Shown here piece after piece: positions 10,284 through 20,659 of a stretch of 64,000 nt of DNA. The DNA is taken from the NCBI RefSeq assembly GCF_023898315.1, contig NC_064622.1, forward strand, positions 352,451,234-352,515,233. The letters run 5' to 3'. A program made the position numbers and the translations under genes. The stretch is from Schistocerca nitens (Eukaryota > Arthropoda > Insecta > Orthoptera > Acrididae). Numbering within the stretch: the first letter of the stretch is position 1; every line of letters starts with the position of its first letter. Under the pieces are notes generated by a model. The model had not been told where the DNA came from. It made no database searches and saw only the letters and a program-made list of their open reading frames with translations.

Positions 10284-11698
10284 CACTCCTGGAAATGGAA
10301 AAAAGAACACATTGACACCGGTGTGTCAGACCCACCATACTTGCTCCGGACACTGCGAGAGGGCTGTACAAGCAATGTTCACACGCACGGCACAGCGGAC
10401 ACATCAGGAACCGCGGTGTTGGCCGTCGAATGGCGCTAGCTGCGCAGCCTTTGTGCACCGCCGCCGTCAGTGTCAGCCAGTTTGCCGTGGCATACGGAGC
10501 TCCAGCGCAGTCTTTAACACTGGTAGCATGCCGCGACAGCGTGGACGTGAACCGTATGTGCAGTTGACGGACTTTGAGCGAGGGCATATAGTGGGCATGC
10601 GGGAGGCCGGGTGGACGTACCACCGAATTGCTCAACACGTGGGGCGTGAGGTCTCCACAGTACATCGATGTCGCCAGTGGTCGGCGGAAGGTGCACGTGC
10701 CCGTCGACCTGGGACCGGACCGCAGCGACGCACGTATGCACGCCAAGACCGTAGGATCCTACGCAGTGCCGTAGGCGACCGCACCGCCACTTCCCAGCAA
10801 ATTAGGGACACTGTTGCTCCTGGGGTATCGGCGAGGACCATTCGCAACCGTCTCCATGAAGCTGGGCTACGGTCCCGCACACCGTTAGGCCGTCTTCTGC
10901 TCACGCCCCAACATCGTGCAGCCCGCCTCTAGTGGTGTCGCGACAGGCGTGAATGGAGGGACGAATGGAGACGTGTCGTCTTCAGCGATGAGAGTCGCTT
11001 CTGCCTTGGTGCCAATGATGGTCGTATGCGTGTTTGGCGCCGTGCAGGTGAGCGCCACAATCAGGACTGCATACGACCGAGGCACACAGGGCCAACACCC
11101 GGCATCATGGTGTGGGGAGCGATCTCCTACACTGGCCGTACACCACTGGTGATCGTCGAGGGGATACTGAATAGTGCACGGTACATCCAAACCGTCATCG
11201 AACCCATCGTTCTACCATTCCTAGACCGGCAAGGGAACTTGCCGTTCAACAGGACAATGCACGTCCGCATGTATCCCGTGCCACCCAACGTGCTCTAGAA
11301 GGTGTAAGTCAACTACCCTGGCGAGCAAGATCTCCGGATCTGTCCCCCATTGAGCATGTTTGGGACTGGATGAAGCGTCGTCTCACGCGGTCTGCACGTC
11401 CAGCACGAACGCTGGTCCAACTGAGGCGCCAGGTGGAAATGGCATGGCAAGCCGTTCCACAGGACTACATCCAGCATCTCTACGATCGTCTCCATGGGAG
11501 AATAGCAGCCTGCATTGCTGCGAAAGGTGGATATACACTGTACTAGTGCCGACATTGTGCATGCTCTGTTGCCTGTGTCTATGTGCCTGTGGTTCTGTCA
11601 GTGTGATCATGTGATGTATCTGACCCCAGGAATGTGTCAATAAAGTTTCCCCTTCCTGGGACAATGAATTCACGGTGTTCTTATTTCAATTTCCAGGA

Positions 11699-11701
<3 letters not shown>
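10284..11701 (+). mobile_element. Tc1-like transposon, copy 2 (defective)
   Basis: This is nearly identical to 8852-10272 but on the opposite strand, with the same CACTCCTGG ends and TA on the outer side (11702-11703). The two elements meet 5' end to 5' end, so the pair forms a 2.85-kb inverted repeat. Differences from copy 1 are few, which points to recent common origin. Confidence 0.95.
10528..11546 (+). pseudogene. Broken Tc1-like transposase
   Basis: Same protein as the minus-strand copy but disabled. An in-frame 3-base deletion removes one residue of the CCR triplet in the first HTH. A C-to-T change turns the Gln after RAARL into TAG at 10930-10932. One base is lost near 11245, just before the second catalytic Asp, shifting the frame. 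The remainder, including the PIEHVWD motif, is still readable to the stop at 11544-11546. Confidence 0.93.

Positions 11702-11786
<85 letters not shown>
11702..11786. repeat. (TA)n(TG)n microsatellite
   Basis: About 25 TA units are followed from 11753 by about 16 TG units. With 8779-8851 and 10273-10283 this is one TA-rich locus split by the two Tc1-like insertions. Confidence 0.95.
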
Positions 11787-12059
11787 ACGTGTTCCTCAGC
11801 AGCTATACAGTTGTAGATTTAGTACGAGGCAGTTCTCCAGGCACCCGCTGTAGGACAGTTCCTGCCGATTTCGAATGGTACTGTGGACTACAACACACAG
11901 CAAGGCGAACATATACACACACGTGATCGGAAAAGGGAACAAAACCCGTTTCAAGCGTTCTCAGTTGAGCCCCATACACAACAGCCATCGCCTCTGGTTC
12001 ATTGAGTCTGGGGATATTGGAATAGCACCAGTGTATTCTCAGTCCATCCTGCTACATCA
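11787..12059. other. Unannotated interval
   Basis: No recognisable coding sequence or repeat. Confidence 0.5.
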
Positions 12060-12554
12060 CCATTATTCGACACTGAAACGATAGACTTAGTGTGGGTAGA
12101 AGTTATACCTGACAAATGGAATAAATTAATGATTGATATCTTTCGCCAACCCCCGACTGAGATCATACAATTGCTAAACAGTTCAAATAAAACTTCAGTG
12201 TCATTTCAATTAAATATCCCCCCTCATAAATTTTTGTTGGTGTTGACTTCAATCTATACTTGATATGTTAGTGAAACACATGTTTAAAGTCAGTGGTAGG
12301 CAAAAACGTCTTCCACGTCTAGTTCAGGAGCCCACTCGAAGTTTAAATGGTTGTGGGAACATACTTGACCTCTTAGCGACAAATAATCCTAACCAAATAG
12401 GGAATAATAACCACAAGGTTGTAGCTAGACTGGATACCGTAAAATCCAAATCAACCAAAAATAAACGCAAAATACATCCATTTCAAAAAGCAGATAAAAA
12501 TTCTCTTGACACCTTCCCCAAGGACAGCCTCAGCTCTTTTCGATCTGCCTATGC
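12060..12554 (+). mobile_element. LINE (jockey/CR1-like) endonuclease remnant, 5' half of split element
   Basis: The frame at 12265-12558 contains GCGNILDLLATNNPNQI, the end of an APE-type endonuclease seen in a LINE family that also occurs at 33380-34780 (NILDLLVTDRP). It continues after the nested RTE-like LINE at 15822 with the reverse transcriptase of the same kind. Stops and shifts show an old copy. Confidence 0.65.
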
Positions 12555-15500
12555 ATGAACCATGGACCTTGCCGTTGGTGGGGAGGCTTGCGTGCCTCAG
12601 CGATACAGATAGCCGTACCGTAGGTGCAACCACAACGGAGGGGTATCTGTTGAGAGGCCAGACAAACATGTGGTTCCTGAAGAGGGTCAGCAGCCTTTTA
12701 AGTAGTTGCGGGGGCAACAGTCTGGATGATTGACTGATCTGGCCTTGTAACACTAACCAAAACGACCTTGCTGTGCTGGTACTGCGAACGGCTGAAAGCA
12801 ACGGGAAACTACGGCCGTAATTTTTCCCGAGGGCATGCAGCTTTACTGTATGATTAAATGATGATGGCGTCCTCTTGGGTAAAATATTCCGGAGGTAAAA
12901 TAGTCCCCCATTCGGATCTCCGGGTGGGGACTACTCAGAAGGACGTCGTTATCAGGAGAACGAAAACTGGCGTTCTACGGATCGGAGCGTGGAATGTCAG
13001 ATCCCTTAATCGGGCAGGTAGGTTAGAAAATTTAAAAAGGGAAATGGATAGGTTAAAGTTAGATATAGTGGGAATTAGTGAAGTTCGGTGGCAGGAGGAA
13101 CAAGACTTTTGGTCAGGTGAATACAGGGTTATAAATACAAAATCAAATAGGGGTAACGCAGGAGTAGGTTTAATAATGAATAAAAAAATAGGAGTGCGGG
13201 TAAGCTACTACAAACAGCATAGTGAACGCATTATTGTGGCCAAGATCGACACGAAGCCCACACCTACCACAGTAGTACAAGTTTATATGCCAACTAGCTC
13301 TGCATTGATGAGGAAATTGAAGAAATGTATGATGAAATAAAAGAAATTATTCAGATAGTGAAGGGAGACGAAAATGTAATAGTCATGGGTGACTGGAATT
13401 CGGTAGTAGGAAAAGGGAGAGAAGGAAACATAGCAGGTGAATATGGATTGGGTGGAAGAAATGAAAGAGGAAGCCGCCTGGTAGAATTTTGCACAGAGCA
13501 CAACTTGATCATAGCTAACACTTGGTTCAAGAATCATAAAAGAAGGTTGTATACATGGAAGAAGCCTGGAGATACTGACAGGTTTCAGATAGATTATATA
13601 ATGGTAAGACAGAGATTTAGGAACCAGGTTTTAAATTGTAAGACATTTCCAGGGGCAGATGTGGACTCTGACCACAATCTATTGGTTATGCACTGTAGAT
13701 TAAAACTGAAGGTGGGAATTTAAGGAGGTGGGACCTGGATAAATTGAAAGAACCAGAGGTTCTACAGCATTTCAAGGAGAGCATGAGGGAACAATTGACA
13801 GGAATGGGGGAAAGAAATACAGTAGAAGAAGAATGGGTAGCTTTGAGGGATGAAGTAGTGAAGGCAGCAGAGGACCAAGTAGGTAAAAAGACGAGGGCTG
13901 CTAGAAATCCTTGGGTAACAGAAGAAATATTGAATTTAATTGATGAAAGGAGAAAATATAAAAATGCAGTAAATGAAGCAGGCAAAAAGGAATACAAACG
14001 TCTCAAAAATGAGATTGACAGAAAGTGCAAAATGGCTAAGCAGGCATGGCTAGAGGACAAATGTAAGGATGTAGAAGCTTGTCTCACCAGGTGTAAGATA
14101 GATACTGCCTACAGGAAGCTTAAAGAGACCTTTGGAGAAAAGAGAACCACTTGTATTAATATCAAGAGCTCAGATGGAAACCCAGTTCTAAGCAAAGAAG
14201 GGAAAGCAGAAAGGTGGAAGGAGTATATAGAGGGTCTATACAAGGGCGATGTAATTGAGGACAATATTATGGAAATGGAAGAGGATGTAGATGAAGATGA
14301 AATGGGAGATACAATACTGCGTGAAGAGTTTGACAGAGCACTGAAAGACCTGAGTCGAAACAATGCCCCGGGAGTAGACAACATTCCATTAGAACTACTG
14401 ACAGCCTTCGGAGAGCCAGTCCTGACAAAACTCTACCATCTGGTGAGTAAGATGTATGATACAGGCGAAATACCCTCAGACTTCAAGAAGAATATAATAA
14501 TTCCAATCCCAAAGAAAGCAGGCGTTGACAGATGTGAAAATTAGCGAACTATCAGTTTAATAAGTCACGGCTGCAAAATACTAACGCGAATTCTTTACAG
14601 ACGAATGGAAAAACTGGTAGAAGCCGACCTCAGAGAAGATCAGTTTGGATTCCGTAGAAATATTGGAACATGTGAGGCAATACTAACACTACGACTTACC
14701 TTAGAAGCTAGATTAAGGAAAGACAAATCTACGTTTCTAGCATTTTTAGGCTTAGAGAAAGCTTTTGACAATGTTGACTGGAATACTCTCAAATTCTGAA
14801 GGTGGCAGGGGTAAAATACAGGGAGCGAGAGGCTATTTACAATTTGTACAGAAACCAGATGGCAATTATAAGAGTCGAGGGGCATGAAAGGGAAGCAGTG
14901 GTTGGGAAGGGAGTGAGACAGGGTTGTAGCCTCTCCCCGATGCTGTTCAATCTGTATATTGAGCAAGCAGTGAAGGAAACAAAAGAAAAATTCGGAGTAG
15001 GGGTTAAAATCCATGGAGAAGAAATAGAAACTTTGAGGTTTGCCGATGACATTGTAATTCTGTCAGAAACAACAAAGGGCTTGGAAGAGCAGTTGAACGG
15101 AATGGATAGTGTCTTGAAAGGAGGATATAAGATGAACATCAACAAAAGCAAAACGAGGATAATGGAATGTAGTCGAATTAAGTCGGGTGATGTTGAGGGA
15201 ATTAGATTAGGAAATGAGACACTTAAAGTAGTAAAGGAGTTTTGCTATTTGGGGAGCAAAGTAACTGATGATGGTCGAAGTAGAGAGGATATAAAATGTA
15301 GACTGGCAATGGCAAGGAAAGCGTTTCTGAAGAAGAGAGATTTGTTAACATCGAGTATAGATTTAAGTTTCAGGAAGTCGTTTCTGAAAGTATTTGTATG
15401 GAGTGTAGCCATGTAAGGATGTGAAACATGGACGATAAATAGTGTGGACAAGAAGAGAATAGAAGCTTTTGAAATGTGGTGCTACAGAAGAATGCTGAAG

Positions 15501-15818
15501 AGATGGGTAGATCACATAACTAATGAGGAGGTATTGAATAGGATTGGGGAGAAGAGGAGTTTGTGGCACAACTTAACTAGAAGAAGGGATCGGTTGGTAG
15601 GACATGTTCTGAGGCATCAAGGGATCACCAATTTAGTACTGGAGGGCAGCGTGTAGGGTAAAAATCGTAGAGGGAGACCAAGAGATGAATACACTAAGCA
15701 GATTCAGAAGGATGTAGGTTGCAGTAGTTACTTGGAGATGAAGAAGCTTGCACAGGATAGAGTAGCTTGGAGGGCTGCATCAAACCAGTCTCAGGACTGA
15801 AGACCACAACAACAACAT
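12555..15818 (+). mobile_element. Near full-length RTE-like LINE (subfamily A)
   Basis: The element opens with an untranslated leader (AACCATGGACCTTGCCGTTG..) of about 300 bp. The frames then give an APE endonuclease (WNVRSLNR..., SEVRW, GDWN, SDHN motifs), a reverse transcriptase (LSRNNAPGVDNIP, FGFR, LEKAFDNVDWN, GVRQGCSLSPMLFNLYIE, RFADDIVI) and the conserved C-terminal EAFEMWCYRRMLK and GHVLRHQGITNLVLEG blocks. It ends ACTGAAGACCACAACAACAACA, a CAA-repeat tail typical of RTE-type LINEs. It sits inside an older LINE whose halves lie at 12060-12554 and 15822-17770. Confidence 0.9.
12858..15800 (+). pseudogene. Endonuclease-reverse transcriptase of RTE-like LINE, disrupted
   Basis: One protein is spread over several frames: 12858-13340 (endonuclease N-terminus), 13325-13723 (endonuclease C-terminus with GDWNS and DSDHNLL), 13744-14544 (linker and start of RT), 14605-14799 (FGFR and LEKAFDNVDWN), 14802-15416 (catalytic FADD and thumb), 15444-15656 and on to a TGA at 15798. 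Breaks include a missing segment after TSSA near 13310, a TAG at 14542-14544, a short deletion near 14795 between TLKF and the following KVAGVKY, a TAA at 15414-15416 and a TAG at 15654-15656. Copies like this are often annotated as craniofacial development protein 2-like, which is a misnomer for the LINE endonuclease. Confidence 0.92.
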
Positions 15819-15821
15819 CAT

Positions 15822-17770
15822 GCAAGCGTAGATTAGATGTGCTTCAAAGAAATAATGTCGACGCCAATTGAGAGATGTATACCAAATATTTTAATAACAG
15901 ATGATACTGAAGCCACGTGGTACACAAAACAGGTCAAAACACTATTGCGTAAGTGACGAAAATAGCACGCGAATTTGAAAAGAACGTAAAGTGTGTTACA
16001 GAAGCTTAATATTTAACGCGAACTTCAATGAGAGCTGCTTTTAATGGTTTCCACAACGAAACCCCGTCTCGAAATCTGCCAGAAAACCCAAACAGATTCT
16101 CGTCGTACGTAAAGTGCACCAGTGGCAAAACACAATCAATACCTTCACTTGCGATAACAGTGGTGATGTTAATGGTTACAGTGTCACTAAAGCAGAATTA
16201 CTAAGCACGGTTTTACGAAATTCTTTCACAAAAGGAGACCAAGTAAATATTCCATTAGTCGAATGAAGAACAACTGCCAACATGAGTAATTTAGAAGTAG
16301 CTAAGCTGGTTAAAACACTTGATAAAGGTAAGGCCTCTGGTCCAGATTGTATACCAGTGAGGTTCCTTTAAGAGTATGCTGATACAATAACTGCACACTT
16401 AGGAATCATAGACAACCTCTCACTAGTAGAGAGATCTGTACCCAAAGAGTGGAAAGTTGCCCAAGACAGGAAATAGGAGTAATCTGCTGAATGACAGACC
16501 CACATCACTAACGTAGATTTGCAGTAGGAGTTCTGAACATGCAGAATGAGCGAACACTATGAATTACTTCGAAGGAAATGATTTATTGACAGAAAGCCAA
16601 CAAGCATTCAGAAAATATAGTTTTTATGATACGTAAGTGTCTCTTTATTCTCACAAAGTAATTAGTGCTTCCGACAGGGGTTGTCAAATTGTTACATTTC
16701 CAGAAGGCTTTTGGTATAGCTTCTTCTATTTAAATTCCGCGACTGAGGAGCATCGTCTCAATTGTGTGACTAGCTTCGTGATTTCCTGTCAGAAAGGTCA
16801 CAGTGAGTGGTATTGACGGAAAGTCATCGAGGATAACAAAAGTAGTAACTGACATCTCCCAAGGAAGTGTTATAGGCCTTCTTTTGTTCTTGTTGTTTAT
16901 AAACGATTTAGGAGACAATCTGAGTAACCTCTTACATTGTCCGCAGATTATGCTATCATTTACCGCCATGTAAAGTCATCAGTAGATCAAAATCAATTGT
17001 AAAATGATTTAGACAAAATACCTGTGTGGCGCAAAAAGTGGCAAGTGACTCTTAATTATGAAAAGTGTGAAGTCATACACATGAGCGCTAAAAGGAATCC
17101 GTTAAATTTTGGTTGCACTGTAAATTACATAAATCTAAAGGCTGCAAATTCAACTAAACACTTAGGTACTAGAGTTACAAGCAAATGGATCCATCACATA
17201 GCTAATGTTGTGAGGAAAGCAAACTAAAGTTTGGCAGACCACTTAGAAAATGTGCAACATGTCTGCTAAAGGGACTGCCTACACTACGTTTGCCACCCCC
17301 CCCCCCCCCCGCCCCCTGCCCCCTTCCACCCTCTCTGGAGTACTGCAGTGCAGTGTGGAAACCACATCAAATAGAACCGACGAATCACATCGAAAAAGTT
17401 CAACGACGTGCAGGTCGTTTTGTACTGTTGTGAAATAGGGAGGAGAGTGCCACAGGTATGATACACGAGTTGGGGTGGCAATCATTAAAACAAAGGCGTG
17501 TTTCGTTGAGGCAGGACCTTTTCTTGACATTTCAATCACCAACTTTCTGCTCACAGTGTGAAAATAATTTGTTGGCACCCACTACGTAAAGAAAAATGAT
17601 AATCATTCTAAAATAATGGATGTCAGAGCCCTTACTAAAGGTTAATTTGTTCGTTTTTCCCGCGAAATGTTCGAGATTGGAACGGTAGAAAAGTAGCTTG
17701 AAGGCAGTTCGTTGAACCCTCTATTAGGCACTTAATTTTCAGTTGCATAGTAGTGATGTAGATGTAGATA
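15822..17770 (+). mobile_element. LINE (jockey/CR1-like), 3' half of split element
   Basis: Degenerate plus-strand reading continues from 12554: NPNRFSSYVK-type linker, KGKASGPDCIPVRFL (RT start), GDIPQGSVIGLLLFLLFINDLGDNL at about 16845-16925, YADYAIIYRHVKSS (catalytic Asp pair damaged), CEVIHMSAKRNP, TKHLGTRVTSKWIHHIANVVRKAN at 17150-17227 and a ...EYCSAVWKPHQIEPTNHIEKVQRRAGRFV-like thumb at 17335-17440. It ends in a GTAGATGTAGAT simple repeat near 17755-17770. Confidence 0.75.
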
Positions 17771-18089
17771 ATGAGCAACCAAATAGCGATTTTTCACTGA
17801 TCAAGTACGGTGGAATTTGGAGTTACTTGCGATGTAATATTTCCAAAGGCGTCGTTGTATCAATAATTTTCATCTTCTTCTCTCGAAAGACTAATAAGAG
17901 TACACTAAGAGCTCCATTTTTCGATAGTCTTGAATACACAAGCAGCTCCTTTCGTTTCCTTGAGGGAGCAGGGAATCAAATTTTTTCGTATCCCCTTTTG
18001 CCTTCATGATATTTTTACCGCGTTAGAGTGCTCAAACTGCATATCGTTATATTTTCGAGAACACTCAAGATTTTAACGTGACTAATCAC
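17771..18089. other. Unannotated interval
   Basis: No recognisable feature beyond short open frames. Confidence 0.5.
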
Positions 18090-18520
18090 CACAGCTGCTC
18101 TGGGAAGTAATCGGACCTACTTGAACCTTGACCACTTGTGTTAGAGTCGAAAGACAGGAGTGTAATGAGAATTTTATCAGGTGCTGAGGGCCACCTTGTC
18201 AGTTTTTTTGCTGACATTGCATTTAAGTGGACGCGTACTAGCTGAGAAATTACATAGAAACGCAAACTCACTGAAGACGTTGTTTTCAGCTCGTCGTGAA
18301 TGACTATTCACGTTAAATATCGCCGAAAAGCTAGGTAATGCGCCTAATTAGATGAAAAAAAAAACACATTACATTTGATTGCTGCTTTAGCGATAACCGC
18401 CTGCACCCAGCCACTGAATCAATTTATGCGTGTATGTTTCCAAGCGGTTACAACACAATTAAGATATAAAATCTGTTATAGCGAAGGCGAATCAAAATTT
18501 CGTCTAGTGAGCGCGTTCCT
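18090..18520 (+). repeat. Dispersed repeat, copy 1 (shared with 41550-41990)
   Basis: Shared ordered blocks: TAATC.GACCTACTTGAA.CT, GTTTTCAGCTCGTC.TGAATGACTA, AGGTAATG.G, TTAGCGATA, ATAAAATCTGTTA and GTCTA.TGAG. The order and spacing agree with 41550-41990, with perhaps 25-30 percent divergence by eye. It could be an untranslated or heavily decayed LINE segment. Confidence 0.65.
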
Positions 18521-18585
18521 TCAGAAGGGAACACCTCCACAGAAGAGGCCGTGTACAGATGTGCGTCTGGCCTGATAGTAACAAT

Positions 18586-18618
18586 AACAATAATAATAAT
18601 AATAATAATAATAATAAT
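18586..18618. repeat. (AAT)n microsatellite
   Basis: About ten AAT units directly precede the SINE that follows. Confidence 0.95.
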
Positions 18619-18840
18619 CTTGCGGTCGCGTTCTCGCTTCCCGAGCATGGCGTCCCGGGTTCGATTTCCAGAAGGGTCAGGGATTTTCACCTGCCTCGAG
18701 ATGACTGGGTGTTGGTGTTATCATCATTCCTGAAAGTGGCGAGATTGGACTGAGCAAAGATTGGGATTTTGTACGGGGGCTGATTACTGCGCACTTGAGC
18801 GCCCCACAAACCAAACATTATCGTCATCATCAATAATAAT
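18619..18840 (+). mobile_element. tRNA-derived SINE (family 2)
   Basis: The head contains the tRNA-like CCCGGGTTCGATTTCC box B and the GGGTCAGGGATTTTCACCTGCCTCGAGATGACTGGGTGTTG segment. The tail differs from family 1 (GAAAGTGGCGAGATTGG.., GCGCACTTGAGCGCCCCACAAACCAAACATTAT) and ends in CAT/AAT repeats. The head is shared with the SINE at 48389-48581, whose tail is instead of family 1. Confidence 0.88.
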
Positions 18841-20340
18841 GATAATAGCACGCTGGGTGAAACCAGTGAAAGTGGTCCCAGTCTTTCTAAGTACACTTGG
18901 AGCAGTGCCAAAAGATCTTAGTGGGCTCTTGAAAACCATTGACATTGATGTAATATCCATCTTCCAACTACAGGAAGATACTCTAATGGGACCTGCTTGA
19001 ATTAACCGCGGATACATCACGCAGAATTACGTGCATAGAAAGTGCCCGACTAGTGATGAAACACGAAATCCAGCATAGTGAACGTATTTACTCTGTTTAT
19101 TGTTGTAACGCATAGATATTATACAGAATCTTTTTGACTATGGTGTATTTTATAAATATGGGTAAATAATATTATGGAATTGTGGAAATTTGTGCTTCGG
19201 CTAGCGTAAATTACGATGGATGTGACCTAAGCGTATAGTATATTCATATATTGGCAATAGTTCAGTAATTGAATGACTGTTAAGCAAAATTTCTTCAAAC
19301 TTAATGTATCCCAATTAAATTTTCTGTTCTACTATTATTTAAATATACGCATGAGTCTAGCTAATTTTAATACTTAAATATTCACACACAACTATTAGTA
19401 CGTGGAATAATTAGAGGAATCACTTCTTATTCTTAATTAAAAGTAAATTAATTACATATTTCACACACACGTCACTTATTTTTGACTTTATAATAAAAAT
19501 TATTTTTATCAGAAAATACACACAATACTATTGAACGCACAATATTATCACTTCACTCCTTAATTTATTTTACTCTTTTTACGTTTTTTGCTTGAAGTGA
19601 CGATCAAAAGGCAAGCAGCGTGCTGAAAAACGGTTAATTTGTTTTTTGTAATCTCAGGGAAATTTCTAACTATCTTCTCGACTCACGAGAGAATTACAAT
19701 AATTTGATTTAATCTGGTGAGTATCGCGTTGGCAGCGTAAGAAAAAATTCAGTAATTAAATGTGTGTAACATTTATCAATTGGAAATTTGGGACTGCTAT
19801 TACGAAATGAAAGCAGAAATGTTAAATTAAACAATTATTATTTAACGAAGTAAATCATTTGTACAGAAATCTAGCATTTTGTGAATAATCTTCACAGGTT
19901 TGAACATAACAAATAATTGTGCCGTTTTTTGGTGAAACACTTGGAAATTACAGTAATCTTAGCTCAACTCTGGAAGAATAAATCATTCACAATAAGGTCA
20001 TACTATTACTCGCAATTGGCGATAATAATTGAGTAATTAAATAAATTCCTAGCAGGAATACAAGTTTAGTTCATTCTAACAAAATGGAAGAAAACAGAAG
20101 TCTTATAGTGTATAATTCTGCCGGAAAGGCGCGCGATTTTAGAAGAGAAAGAAAAGACGAGTGCGTATTCTTATACAGTACAAAATACAGATGATAATGA
20201 TACGCCGCTCTCATTATTCTGGGCGTACATATTCGCTGACTTGCAGCGCAGATTATTGACTCAGTGGTTAAATTATATCTTTAAGCCTTAATATTCCGAT
20301 AGAAAAAGAAAATAGAAAGTTATTACGTCTCGGGCATGGC
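18841..20340. other. AT-rich unannotated interval
   Basis: Apart from frames of under 80 residues at its left end nothing is open, and base composition is strongly AT-rich from 19090 to 20300. No motif, RNA gene or terminal repeat is visible. Confidence 0.6.
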
Positions 20341-20480
20341 ACAATGTTATAATATTATATGTATATATGTTCTAAATTTCCTCCTAAACTACTGCATAGA
20401 TTTCTACCATACTTTGTATACATACCACTGGAAAGATACAGTGTAATGGCAAGAACGGCGGCCTGCCTCTAGAAAGTGGC
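20341..20480 (+). repeat. Short dispersed repeat, copy 1
   Basis: The block TCCTCCTAAACTACTGCATAGATTTCTACCATACTTTGTATACATACCACTGGAAAGATA corresponds word for word in order to a variant at 24090-24170. It matches a widespread non-coding repeat type in locust-like DNA, identity uncertain. Confidence 0.5.
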
Positions 20481-20659
20481 GGGCGGGGATGGGGGATGGG
20501 GGAGTTGTGTGAAAATACAGCGTAGTTAACGACGTGCCAAAAGCCAGCCTACATTCCTCCAGTGTTTGAGAATGACCATGTGCGCTCGTCGTCTAGGAGT
20601 AACTTCTTTGATTCGTAGCCAAAATGTTGTTGATCCTGTGTTCGAACCCCACCACCACT

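Noticed and set aside
9808-10932. 374-residue plus-strand open frame spanning the junction of the two Tc1-like elements
   Set aside because: Its first part is the antisense of copy 1 and its 5' untranslated regions. Only the part from 10528 is transposase. The long frame is a by-product of the palindrome.
12858-13723. Host craniofacial development protein 2-like gene
   Set aside because: The match is to the APE endonuclease of an RTE-like LINE, adjacent to its RT and tail, with stops and frameshifts.
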